In this document: positions 34,665 to 44,200 of the stretch, in pieces | Position numbering within the stretch: position 1 is the stretch's first letter | Layout: each line of letters starts with the position of its first letter | DNA from: Fidelibacterota bacterium | GTDB taxonomy: Bacteria; Fidelibacterota; UBA2242; JAFGTP01 | NCBI GenBank assembly: GCA_016934035.1 | Contig: JAFGTP010000040.1 | Span: 62,001-126,000 of the forward strand | Length of the DNA: 64,000 bases | Reading direction: 5' to 3' | The notes under the pieces: generated by a model | What the model was told of the DNA's origin: nothing | The model's input: the letters and a program-made list of their open reading frames with translations, nothing else | Database searches by the model: none | Translations under genes and position numbers: made by a program

Positions 34665-36110
34665 ATGGACGAGGATTTAAAAATAAAAAAGCAATTTTTC
34701 AAAGGGTCGGTTTGGTTATTCGGGTCCAATGTCTTCGCGCGATTGTTTGGTTTTATCACGACACTGGTCCTGGCGAAGGTGTTAATGCCGGAGGATTTTG
34801 GTGTTGTGGGATATGGATTCCTGGTGGTCAATTCTGTCGCCTTGTTTAAAATGATGGGGTTTAACACAGCGCTGATCTATCAAAAGGAAAAAACCCAAGA
34901 AGCCGCTTCATCACTTTTCTGGTTCCTGGTACTGTGGAGTATTTTCCTTTATTGCTTGATTTTTATGGTGTCGCCTGTAATTGCCGGATTTTTTCGTGAA
35001 CAGCGACTGGTGCATCTGGTTCAGGTACTGGGCCTCAGTATTATTATCAATTCCATTTCCAGTATTCCTATTTCTCTGCTGGAAAAGGACATCCATTTTA
35101 AAAAACGGATATTACCCGATGTTAGCAAACTGATCATTTATTCAGTGACCACCATTTTCCTGGCCTTTAAAGGTTTCAGTTATTGGTCGTTTATTTGGGG
35201 AACATTGCTGGCGGACCTGGCTCAGCTGGTTTTCAGTTTTTTTCTGAAACCGGTCAAAATCGCGCTGCGGGTCGATTTTTCATTGTTGCGGGAGATGTTC
35301 CGGTTTGGCAAAAGTATAGTCGGATTGAGTTTTTTGCAATTCGGTGTTCGTAATATTGATGATTTTTTTATCGGACGGATGCTGGAAACTGCCTCCCTGG
35401 GTATTTATCAGTTTTCCTATCGTATTGCCAATGTTCCGGCCACCAATATCACCAATGTTTTTGGACAAATCCTTTTTCCAACTTTTGCCAAAATCGCCCA
35501 TGATGATGCAAAGTTGATGAATGCGTTTATAAAATTTTTTCGGTATATTGTCATTCTGACGGTGCCCCTGACTTTTTATATTGTTCTGATTATACCGGAT
35601 TTTGTTCAATTATATTATGAGCAATGGCAAAAAGCAATTCTGCCGATTCAGTTAATTTCTTATTTTGGTTTACTTCGTGCGATTGGTTCTGGCATGGGAA
35701 GTGTTTTTTATGCCAAAGGGAAACCCCATAAATTATTGCCGATTTCAGCATTTCAGTTTATTATTCTGGCTCTCTTATTATATCCTTTCATTCGCTGGTA
35801 TGGAATAACCGGCGCCTGCATAGCGATCAATATTTCAATGACTTATTCAATCATGGCTACTTTTCTGGAGCTTCACAAAATGATTAAAGTTCCCTTTCCA
35901 AAAATTTTTACATATCTGGTAATTCCGATTTTTTTATCTGTCGCGCTGTTTTTGGGTGTCCATTTTTTCAATGATGTTTTGGGATTTACCGGAGAATTGG
36001 AATTTTATGTAAAACTGGTGCTCTTTCCGGTGTTGATTGCTGCCGGTTATTTCCTGGTAATTCCTGACAGAAAGGATATTTTTCGGGAATTAATGAGCAT
36101 GAGTAAATAA
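34665..36110 (+). CDS. Wzx-type lipopolysaccharide/polysaccharide flippase
   Basis: A polytopic membrane protein of 481 residues (start at ATG 34665; a TTG 36 bases earlier would add 12 residues). It has about 12 or more hydrophobic helices, with the MATE/PST family hallmark FFKGSVWLFGSNVFARLFGFITTLVLAKVL-like start (GSVWLFGSNVFARLFGF) and MPEDFGVVGYGF. It moves undecaprenyl-linked repeat units across the inner membrane. It is the only long gene of the locus on the plus strand and is surrounded by minus-strand glycosyltransferases. Its end overlaps the convergent glycosyltransferase by 21 bases. No good ribosome binding site is visible. Confidence 0.9.
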   Translation: MDEDLKIKKQFFKGSVWLFGSNVFARLFGFITTLVLAKVLMPEDFGVVGYGFLVVNSVALFKMMGFNTALIYQKEKTQEAASSLFWFLVLWSIFLYCLIFMVSPVIAGFFREQRLVHLVQVLGLSIIINSISSIPISLLEKDIHFKKRILPDVSKLIIYSVTTIFLAFKGFSYWSFIWGTLLADLAQLVFSFFLKPVKIALRVDFSLLREMFRFGKSIVGLSFLQFGVRNIDDFFIGRMLETASLGIYQFSYRIANVPATNITNVFGQILFPTFAKIAHDDAKLMNAFIKFFRYIVILTVPLTFYIVLIIPDFVQLYYEQWQKAILPIQLISYFGLLRAIGSGMGSVFYAKGKPHKLLPISAFQFIILALLLYPFIRWYGITGACIAINISMTYSIMATFLELHKMIKVPFPKIFTYLVIPIFLSVALFLGVHFFNDVLGFTGELEFYVKLVLFPVLIAAGYFLVIPDRKDIFRELMSMSK

Positions 36111-37241
36111 TTTTTCCATATCGGCAACTCTGTCCTTCAGGTTAAATTTTTTCTGGATTTTACGACGAGCGGCAATCTGTATATTTTTCAGTTCCATGGG
36201 ATCGTGGATTAAATCGATAATTTTTTGGGCAATAAATTTGGGTTTCATAGGGTCCACAAGAAAGCCGTCTACACCATTGTCAATCAACTCCGGCAAGCCG
36301 GTAATATTTGAAGCGATGACTGCCAGTTGCATGGACATGGCTTCCATGACTGCAATGGGCAGACCTTCTGAAATACTGGGAAGAATGAATACAGCGCTTT
36401 TAGACAATTCATCCCGAATTTCTTCGCTGGTCAATGCTCCCATCAGTTTAATGTCGTTTTCGAGACGATATTTTTGGATCTGGGCCGCAATATCCAGTTT
36501 TAATTCCCCGGTGCCGATAATTTTACATTGAAAATCAATATTATTGAATTTCAGCAGATTGCAGGCCTGAACAAGGTACTCAACGCCTTTGACTTTGCGA
36601 AGAGCTGTGACGGAAATTAATTTTATTGGTAATTCATTTCTGGAGAAATCATTATTTTTAAAATATTCCGTATCAACGCCGCAGTATTTGACATGGATTC
36701 TTTCTTCAGGAATTTTGTAGGTAGAAATCAATTTTTCCTTGTTATAATGGGAAATGGTGACAAATTGATGGGATTGTTTGATCAGGTATTTCAGGTAGGG
36801 CGCTTTTTTTAAAAGAAGTTCTGTGCCATGGCCTGTACAAGTAAAGGGAATCTGGTAGTATTTCGACGCCAATAAACCTCTCAGTGCGGCATTTGAGGCA
36901 AAATGGGCATGTATATGGTCCGTATTTTCCAGGTTCATCATATGATACTGCGAAAAATATTTAATGGATTCCTTAAAACCCAGAAATTTGAAAAGTAGAA
37001 ATAAATGGGCAGCAGCTTTAAATAGATGACGAAAAATTTCTTTGAAAAATTCTTTCCAGTGGGTCGTGTCCCTTTCCAGGTAGATTATAGGGAAATTAAT
37101 TTCATCAGCCCATTCTTTTTTACCACCCCAGACTGCGACCAGTTCAATATGATGGCCAAAGTTTTGGAGCCAATGAATTTCATTTTCGGCATAGACTTTA
37201 TGCACAGCCGGGAATTCATTTGTAAAATAGGTAATTTTCAT
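36090..37241 (-). CDS. Glycosyltransferase family 4 (GT-B)
   Basis: A GT-B enzyme of 383 residues from the ATG at 37241, which has AGAGGAT 5-6 nt upstream; the longer frame begins at TTG 37265. It has HIHAHFASNAALRGLLAS, FTCTGHGTELL and the donor motif PSISEGLPIAVMEAMSMQLAVIAS. It is oriented like the main locus and lies 80 bases after the PRMT-like gene. It overlaps the convergent Wzx gene by 21 bases. The role is glycan assembly; the sugar is not known. Confidence 0.9.
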   Translation of the reverse strand: MKITYFTNEFPAVHKVYAENEIHWLQNFGHHIELVAVWGGKKEWADEINFPIIYLERDTTHWKEFFKEIFRHLFKAAAHLFLLFKFLGFKESIKYFSQYHMMNLENTDHIHAHFASNAALRGLLASKYYQIPFTCTGHGTELLLKKAPYLKYLIKQSHQFVTISHYNKEKLISTYKIPEERIHVKYCGVDTEYFKNNDFSRNELPIKLISVTALRKVKGVEYLVQACNLLKFNNIDFQCKIIGTGELKLDIAAQIQKYRLENDIKLMGALTSEEIRDELSKSAVFILPSISEGLPIAVMEAMSMQLAVIASNITGLPELIDNGVDGFLVDPMKPKFIAQKIIDLIHDPMELKNIQIAARRKIQKKFNLKDRVADMEKLFTHAH

Positions 37242-37321
37242 TTTATCCTCTAAGAATGTTGTCAATAGCTATGGCTCCGCCACCTCACTTACAGATTGTT
37301 TTCCAGCGAGATGGCGAAAAT

Positions 37322-38446
37322 TCAGATGAATTTTTTTAGAATATTATTCAATATTCTTGTTTTCTCATCCCTTGTAATTATTTTTGTTGAGTATTTTTCG
37401 TCAAGCTGTATGCCAATTAATTCAGGGGATTGTCCCTGTTCCAATTTTTCAAGGATAAATCGGGTGATCTGGCCTTTGGTATTGAGCCTTTTGGTTTGTT
37501 TTTCTTTGGGTATTTGATTTTCAATGGGTAAAAATCCGCCTTTTAATGTGTTTTGCTCCTGCCTTGTTCCGTTGTTTTCAAGGGTCCATTTAAAATCAAT
37601 ATTTTTGGTATATTTCGATTCCAGCGCATGGATCTGAAAAGCGATCGTCTCGCCTTTTTTTACTTTTACCGGATATTGAAAGGGAAAGAACATCTGTCCC
37701 CAGGTGTTGCTGTCTTCCATAGGTGAATTGGAAAAATACTGATTTTCTGTAAAAAAACTATCCCACCAACCTGCCAGACCATGGATAATACCGTCGCGAA
37801 GGACTTTTTTTTCAAGGCTAAAAGAGAAGGGAAATCCAGAATCTTGGGACAAATTAATGGTTTTGATGAGCGATTCGTCAGTCAGGGGCACCAGTTTGTG
37901 CAGTTCGGCATAATAGGGCCGGTTAAAGGCCAGTTCCGTTGTGTAACTCCAATCAATTCCGTAAAGAGTATCTTTTTGCCGGCGCCACAAATTAATTTCT
38001 TCGTGGAAAGAATGGGACTGTACAGGGACAATTTTCAGCAAAATTTTGTTTGGAATAAATTTCCCATCTTGCTTTAAAAATCGTTTTCTGGCATCCACAA
38101 TGACTTCTTCCAGGTGTTCATAAATAAAAAATGGCGAGTAATCCTCCATGATGATGTAATCCACTTTTTCCTCAAGGGTTATTTCCGTTGATTTCCCTTT
38201 GATAAAATGGACCTTTTCATCCAGTCGGTTTTTCCTGGCGATTGCAATTCCGGCATAAATAATATCATCCATTTCTACAGCATAGACTTTTTTAGCATTT
38301 TTTCTGGCTGCAAAGAAGGAGTAAGTTCCCAGGGCGGATCCTATTTCAAGAACAGATTGGGTGTTGTCAATCAATTCATCAATGGCTCTTTGAAAAGCAT
38401 TGATTCGAATAGTGTCATTGAGCAGTCCGCGAAAATTGCTGATCAT
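37322..38446 (-). CDS. PRMT-like SAM-dependent methyltransferase
   Basis: A 374-residue protein with a class I SAM core: VLEIGSALGTYSFFAA (32-46) and an acidic ribose-binding loop VYAVEMDD (E58). E101 and E110, nine residues apart in IIMEDYSPFFIYEHLEEV, match the double-E loop of protein arginine methyltransferases. Later segments (ARKRFLKQDGKFIPN; NTWGQMFFPFQYPVKVKKGE) resemble the post-core of PRMTs, although the usual THW is NTW. An arginine-rich or otherwise unknown protein target is inferred. It overlaps the HPrK-like gene by 4 bases and forms a trio with it and the PqqD-like gene. A C-terminal region (about 325-374) has no family I know. Confidence 0.72.
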   Translation of the reverse strand: MISNFRGLLNDTIRINAFQRAIDELIDNTQSVLEIGSALGTYSFFAARKNAKKVYAVEMDDIIYAGIAIARKNRLDEKVHFIKGKSTEITLEEKVDYIIMEDYSPFFIYEHLEEVIVDARKRFLKQDGKFIPNKILLKIVPVQSHSFHEEINLWRRQKDTLYGIDWSYTTELAFNRPYYAELHKLVPLTDESLIKTINLSQDSGFPFSFSLEKKVLRDGIIHGLAGWWDSFFTENQYFSNSPMEDSNTWGQMFFPFQYPVKVKKGETIAFQIHALESKYTKNIDFKWTLENNGTRQEQNTLKGGFLPIENQIPKEKQTKRLNTKGQITRFILEKLEQGQSPELIGIQLDEKYSTKIITRDEKTRILNNILKKFI

Positions 38447-39267
38447 CGTAAAATCTCTTCCCTTAAATTATTGGCTTTTTCCTCGTCAAAGAGCAAGGGC
38501 TTTGATACCATTAATTCAAAACAGGATACTGTCTGAATAAGATTAATAATCCTGTTTTGGGAAAAAGTTTCAATATTGAATATCTGAGGTAAAAGTCGGC
38601 CAAAGGAACCAGTTTGTCCAAGGCTGTTTATTTTAAAATTTATATCCTTCAGTTTTTGCAGGAAAAAGATCTTTTTTAATTTGGCTTCGGCCAGATTATT
38701 TTCCGGATTGAAATAATTAATGGGCAGAAAAGAAGCTCTCTCTTTTTCGTCGGTATCAGAATCGATGGTAAATTTTTCCTGGTTTTCGGGCATTGTGATT
38801 AAGTGAAATAAATGATTTTTGATGATAAAATTCCGTGGAAAAGCATAGACCTCCAAATTGTTCAAATCCAGCAGGCCGACTTCATCGGATAGAATGTTGA
38901 ACCCTTTTTGTGATAATAATATGGACAAGGAGGTTTTTCCTGCTCCTGGATCTCCGACGAAGAGGTAGGCATCCTTTTTAAAAGTCAATGCAGCAGCATG
39001 AATTTGCAAAAAGGTGTTGGCGTGTGAAATAAGATCATCCACAAGGTTCCATTCCAATGTATAAAGGATATCATGGATTTTGTTTGATTGACAGATTTTT
39101 TTTGATTCCTTGAAAAGGCTGCAGGAACCATGATTTTGAAAGATTTTGTAATCGGGATTGGGGATATCGCTGGTCTTAATAATTGATGAAAAAATATTTC
39201 TTCTGGCAGCTATTTCCAGTGACTGAGGCAGCTGAAAGGAACGGTTTTGGACTTGGAGCGAAATCAT
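38443..39267 (-). CDS. HPr kinase-like (HprK-related) protein
   Basis: A 274-residue protein with a P-loop at 105-113 (GDPGAGKTS) and a downstream ILSDEVGLLD that fits the HprK catalytic acidic site (D128-E129). H90 in the QIHAAAL segment and the arrangement resemble HprK C-terminal kinase domains, but the N-terminal regulatory half of true HPr kinase is missing. Haft-type HprK-related proteins are found beside PqqD-like and exopolysaccharide genes. The substrate is unknown and may be a Ser of a peptide. It overlaps the PqqD-like gene and the PRMT-like gene by 4 bases each. Confidence 0.78.
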   Translation of the reverse strand: MISLQVQNRSFQLPQSLEIAARRNIFSSIIKTSDIPNPDYKIFQNHGSCSLFKESKKICQSNKIHDILYTLEWNLVDDLISHANTFLQIHAAALTFKKDAYLFVGDPGAGKTSLSILLSQKGFNILSDEVGLLDLNNLEVYAFPRNFIIKNHLFHLITMPENQEKFTIDSDTDEKERASFLPINYFNPENNLAEAKLKKIFFLQKLKDINFKINSLGQTGSFGRLLPQIFNIETFSQNRIINLIQTVSCFELMVSKPLLFDEEKANNLREEILR

Positions 39268-39539
39268 TTTTCCAGCAGTTTAAGTTCTTCAAATTTTTGT
39301 AATATTTGTACCACGGCCTTTTCCGGATCGATATCAAATTTTTTGAAATCTTTTTTAATTGTGTTGATTATTTCCTCAACGGAAAAATTGCCATCACACA
39401 AAGACCAGATGTAGGCCGAAGAGGCGTTAAGTGAATGACATTTTTCCATGGCAGGCTCATAGACCACGCCACCATCTTCAAGCTCTTTAAAGAGCAGATT
39501 TTCCCTGGTTTTGGGTTTGTCTTGTTTTTGATAATTCAA
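39264..39539 (-). CDS. PqqD-like (RiPP recognition element) protein
   Basis: A 91-residue PqqD-fold protein. It has the pattern DGGVVYEPAMEKCHSLNASSAYIWSLCDGNFSVEEIINTI, matching PqqD-type peptide-binding domains that deliver a leader peptide to modifying enzymes. The start is a TTG at 39539 with AAGGATG 7 nt upstream, inside the 3' end of the polymerase gene (53-base overlap). Its 3' end overlaps the HPrK-like gene by 4 bases. By analogy with other HPr-kinase-PqqD pairs, it may present a peptide to the kinase and the PRMT-like protein. No precursor peptide gene was found. Confidence 0.82.
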   Translation of the reverse strand: MNYQKQDKPKTRENLLFKELEDGGVVYEPAMEKCHSLNASSAYIWSLCDGNFSVEEIINTIKKDFKKFDIDPEKAVVQILQKFEELKLLEK

Positions 39540-40908
39540 GAGATTTCATCCTTTCTTCAATTTTTGGAATAGAAAACACCATACCGCACAATAAATAAAA
39601 AGGTTCCATAATTCGAATGATTATAAAAGTATTGGCACCAATGCAATGAAATAAAATGCCCAGCATACCAATAAAAAGTCCCAGTGACAATGCTTTGAAA
39701 AATGAATCGGCGGTATTTTTATGTATTTTCCATATACCATTGCTAATGGAATAGAGAAGATATAAAAACACAATAAATCCCACCACACCGGTTTCTATCA
39801 GGACGCGCATATACTGGGCATCCAGAAATCGCCAGCCCGTTATACCAAAGCCAAAGACCATGTGTTTTGGCAATTCCTGAAAAGCATCCCGCCAGCTTCT
39901 TAATCGTTCGGAAGCTGATGTATCCAGTGTTATTCCACCTACTTCTTCCTGTAATGACCGGGCATAGCCCTGCTGCTCCCGAAAAGTATAGGTTACTCTT
40001 TCAATCACACTTTCCGGCAGAATGAAGGGGGAAAGGACCAGCATCAACAAAACGAACGAGATGGTGATGTTGCGGCTTTTTTTCAACAGCATGTAGGAAA
40101 TGGCCACCGGAATCCCTGCTACCCAGGAACCACGGGAATTGGTCAACAAAAACGGAATGACTGCGAGCATAGTAAGAGCCAGAACAGATCGTTTGGTCCA
40201 TCGCTTTTGCAAGGTATTGCTGTAAAAAATAATACTCAGATTAACAGCGATGATCAAAAGCAGGTACCCACCCAGTGTATTGGGCTCGCCGCCTTCACCC
40301 TCAAAAGGCGCTGTGAGACGGTCAGCATTGGGAACCTGGGACAAGGCGACTAAAACCACCATAAAAAAAGTTGCCAGGATTGCATAATAGAAATGAACAA
40401 TATCCGCCTTTTTGGTGATATAGGAGTAGACCATAAAGAAGACAACAAAATATTCAAAATATTTGAGAAGAAAGAAAAACCCCGTCAAATAGTTTACATC
40501 TCCCCTGAGCATTCCCAGACCGGTGGAAATCACGCATACGGCCATATAGTATCCGATGGCTTGATGCATGGGAGTTTTACGAATGAGTTTTAATTCCCGG
40601 TAAATTGCCATTTTTCCGATCCATGTAAAAACAATAATGGCCAGTAAAATATCGTCGATGCGAATTGTAAAACCGGACCCTGTAGTGGTCCTGGAACCGA
40701 ATTCAGGGCTCAGGAGCATCGAGAAAATAAGGATATAAATGGCAAGTTTGGTGTTGTAAAAGGTGGCCAGGACCAGCCCGGTTCCGATGGCTGCGGCGAT
40801 GGCGTAAATGGTATTGGTCTTTGTCAGGACAAAAGCCAGCAGCATGGACCCAATGAAAGAACTCGCCAGGATAAAATAATGATGGGCTTCTAAAGTTTTG
40901 TAATTCAA
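39487..40908 (-). CDS. O-antigen ligase/polymerase family (Wzy/WaaL-type) membrane protein
   Basis: A 473-residue protein with about 12 membrane helices and the Wzy_C-type central region (NTLGGYLLLIIAVNLSIIFY, NSRGSWVAGIPVAISY, and the loop TSASERLRSWRDAFQELPKHMVFGFG). This family polymerises repeat units (Wzy) or attaches the finished polymer to a carrier (WaaL). Loop composition does not separate the two. It overlaps the small 114-residue protein gene by 4 bases upstream and the PqqD-like gene by 53 bases downstream. Confidence 0.88.
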   Translation of the reverse strand: MNYKTLEAHHYFILASSFIGSMLLAFVLTKTNTIYAIAAAIGTGLVLATFYNTKLAIYILIFSMLLSPEFGSRTTTGSGFTIRIDDILLAIIVFTWIGKMAIYRELKLIRKTPMHQAIGYYMAVCVISTGLGMLRGDVNYLTGFFFLLKYFEYFVVFFMVYSYITKKADIVHFYYAILATFFMVVLVALSQVPNADRLTAPFEGEGGEPNTLGGYLLLIIAVNLSIIFYSNTLQKRWTKRSVLALTMLAVIPFLLTNSRGSWVAGIPVAISYMLLKKSRNITISFVLLMLVLSPFILPESVIERVTYTFREQQGYARSLQEEVGGITLDTSASERLRSWRDAFQELPKHMVFGFGITGWRFLDAQYMRVLIETGVVGFIVFLYLLYSISNGIWKIHKNTADSFFKALSLGLFIGMLGILFHCIGANTFIIIRIMEPFYLLCGMVFSIPKIEERMKSLELSKTRQTQNQGKSAL

Positions 40909-41249
40909 GGTTTTGTTTTGGTTGTATCGTTTAGTTGCAGTTTTTTCAGCTTTTGATTGTCTTCTTTATTTTCAAGAATTTTAGCATATCGCTCATTCCA
41001 TTTTTTATCATCCCTGCGGTAGTTTTCTTCATAATTTTTTCGAATATCGGTTTCCTTTCTCACAGCAGAACCCAGATGCCTGGAACCGGAAGCCTCCAGC
41101 TCCTGTGTGGGGATTTCTGTTTTTTCTGCCATGGGCTTTGTCAGGATTGAGATGACCAGTGCCAGAAGTATGACAGCGAGAAAAACAATTAACAGGAACA
41201 TTGTTTTTCTTCGAGATAGATGACGTCTTGTTGTTCGGTACTGATTCAT
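40905..41249 (-). CDS. Single-pass membrane protein of unknown function
   Basis: A 114-residue protein. A basic N-terminus (YRTTRRHLSRRKT) precedes one hydrophobic helix at about 17-36; the rest (about 37-114) is highly charged, rich in K, E and N (DIRKNYEENYRRDDKKWNERYAK), and is probably helical. By the positive-inside rule the long tail is periplasmic. The gene is coupled by 4-base overlaps to the polymerase gene and the Wzc-type gene, so it likely belongs to the export machine. No family is recognised. Confidence 0.65.
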   Translation of the reverse strand: MNQYRTTRRHLSRRKTMFLLIVFLAVILLALVISILTKPMAEKTEIPTQELEASGSRHLGSAVRKETDIRKNYEENYRRDDKKWNERYAKILENKEDNQKLKKLQLNDTTKTKP

Positions 41250-44200
41250 CGCTTCACTATGGAATTTTGATGATAATTAGTTTCGCTTTTTTGAAAAAGG
41301 TTGGCTGTGAACAGGTTTTTGAAACTGCCGGCAAAATAATAATGGCTGCCATTTTCATATAACTGATAGTTGTAGAAATTATTTTTGTTGAATTCGGAGG
41401 GACTGATTTGCACTGAGAAAGGCAGATAAAGAACTTTATAGTTACCTGTGATATTTGAAAATTGCAGTTGGGCGATCGCCTTTTCTGCCTGGGGCCGGCT
41501 GCTAAAATTATCAATGCATACGATATAGGATTTTTCAGCTGAATAATCCGGTGTCAGGTAGGCCAAAAGGCCTGCTTCCCTTAATTTCTGTAATCGGTTG
41601 GTTGCCTTGACTTTACTGGAATATTTATCAATTTGTATTGTATAGGGGAGATTTAGATTTAGTTCTGTTATTTCCTCACTAATCATCTCTTTTTTCTTGT
41701 CATCTGATAGTTTCGTCTTGGTTTGGCTGGACTGGGTTGTTAACTTTTCTGCGGTTTCCAGCTGATATTGTTTCTGTAACTCTTTGATCTTTTCCGGAAC
41801 TGGGGTCTGTGGATTTTTATTGGTTGCCGAAATTTCGTTATTTTCTGCTTTTTGGGGCTGGGTTTTTGATTGAGTTGGTATCTGATTTTCAGGGATTGGA
41901 CTGCTGTCTAGGTCCCTGGTCACATGTTGGTTTTTGGTAAAAATGACCCCGATCAGTACCAGGACCATGACCAGGAAAGTCAGGGACATTGGCGCCAGTT
42001 TGAGACGATGAAAGAAGGTCAGGTGGGCATTGGATTGGGGCCGCATAAAAATGGATTTGAATCGGCTCCAGAGTGATACCTCTTCAAGCAGGTCATGACT
42101 TTCGCCATAGGAATAGAGATAATCGTATTTGTATTTGTAGTCAATATAGTCCGCACTGATATCGGCCCTCATTCCATTGATTACAACACCGAGTACCGAT
42201 GATTTGAGTAATTCCAACTGGTTTTTTGCGCGTCGCAACGTGTTTCTGGAAATTTTTCCCTGATAATAGACAATCAGGTTGGTATCAACTTTGGAGGCCA
42301 ATACCACAGCATCGGTGGCTTGAATAACCGGAGCTGAGTCGAAAATGATGATGTCGTATTGTTCTTTCAACGTTTCAATTAATTGGTCCATTTTTTTTCC
42401 GGCTATGATCTCCGAGGGGTTTCGTTCGATTTTTCCAGCCGGTAAAATATTCAGGTATTCGATACCGGGAATGGCATCTTCCTTCATGGCATTTTGACTG
42501 AGACTTCCCATGAGAAGATCGCTCATGTCACGTATGCAACCCTGCAGCGGTTCCCGATTCAGAATATAGTCTGTAAGTCCGGGTGTTCTTTCGATTCCCA
42601 GGGATTTTGAGACCCGTGGCTTTCTCAAATCAGTTTCAATCAAGAGAGTGCGAAGGCCGGTTTGTGCCATTGATAGCGCCAGGTTTGTAGCGACGGTTGT
42701 TTTGCCTTCGCCGGCTACAGATGAGGTTACCATTATGGTTTTATGTTTATTTTCCATGAGGGAAAAATTGATATTGGTACGAAGGCTTCGATAGGATTCT
42801 GCGATAGTGGATTTGGGCGCAAAATGGGCCATGAGGCGAGCCCGATGTTCTAATTCTTCCTGGCTCACATTGACTTCATTTTCTCCAACCAGAGAAGATT
42901 TTATTTCATTAATATCGATGAAAGGGATAATGCCCTGGACAGTGGTACCCAGGGTTGTTTCGATATCGTCAATGGTGCGAAAAGTTGTATCCAGTGTTTC
43001 GGATATGAAAGCCAGGATAATGCCAAACACAATGCCGATGATGAAACCTGCTAGTGTTGTCGGTGTCAATTTAATGGAGTTGATTGGCTCTGAGGGCAGA
43101 AAGGCTGGTTTGAGAAGAAATACTTCCTGAATGTTTTCCGATTCTTTGACTTGCGACTGAAGATAATTGACTTTTAATTTTTCAAAAATATTTCGGCTTG
43201 TTTCTAGGTCTCTTTGCAGATTGTCATACTGCTGGCTGAGGTATGGAATTTCATTGTATTCCCGGTTTAGTTGGGCCAGTTTTTCAGTATTGCGGGCTTT
43301 AAGGTCCTGCAGACTTTTGCTGAACTGTTTTAATTCTGTCAGGATATTGCTTTTGAGTATTTCGATCTGACCGCTGACATTTTTTATTTTGGGATGTTCC
43401 TGTGTATAATACTGCTGTAGTTCGCTCAGTTGATGGATGTTTTGTTCCAGGGCTTTCTGGAGTGAGGAAAGAAGATTATTTTTGGTATTTAAAAAGAGAT
43501 TGAGGGATAAAAATTTAAAGTTGTTATCATTTTTGTATTGATTGGCCAGAATTCGTTGAATTTGATCGATGTCAGCATGAATATCGCTGATTTTTTCTTC
43601 AGTTTGGAGTATTTCCTGAGACAATAAATTGGCTTTGGTTTCCAAGGTCATAAATTTATTGTTTTGGCGAAACTCCTGAAGCGCTTTTTCAGCGTCTCTA
43701 TAATCTGACTCAGAACGGTCTAATTGCTTTTTAAGGGCATTAATGGCACTTTTGGTCCTGGCGTTTTTTTGAATGTAGTTTTCTTTTTGATAGGTGATTG
43801 CCAGGGCATTTGCCAAATCTCTGGCAAGAGTTGGCTGATGGCTTCTGACCAAAATATTGATGATGTTGGTATACCCTTCCTGCTGGGTATTCACACTGGA
43901 TTTCAGGTTTTCGATTATGTTAAAATATTGTTTGTTGTTTTTAATTTCATCACTTGTCAGGTTTGAATCGATGAGCCCCAGGTGTTTCGCAGCTTGTTCC
44001 AGCATGTTATAACTTTTGATAATGGCTGCTCTGGTAGCGAGATCATCACCGTAATTCCATGAGACACTTTCCATGTAGAGACCTGTTAGGGAGGTATTTT
44101 TTTCGATGCGAATGCTGGATTTTGCTTCATATACCGGCGTAGGTTTGTTCAAAATTGTAAAAAGCATGCTAAAAAATGTCAACATGAAAGCCGTGAAAAG

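Noticed and set aside
37322-39539. Lasso-peptide biosynthesis cluster
   Set aside because: No transglutaminase-like protease or asparagine-synthetase-like cyclase, and no precursor peptide, was found.
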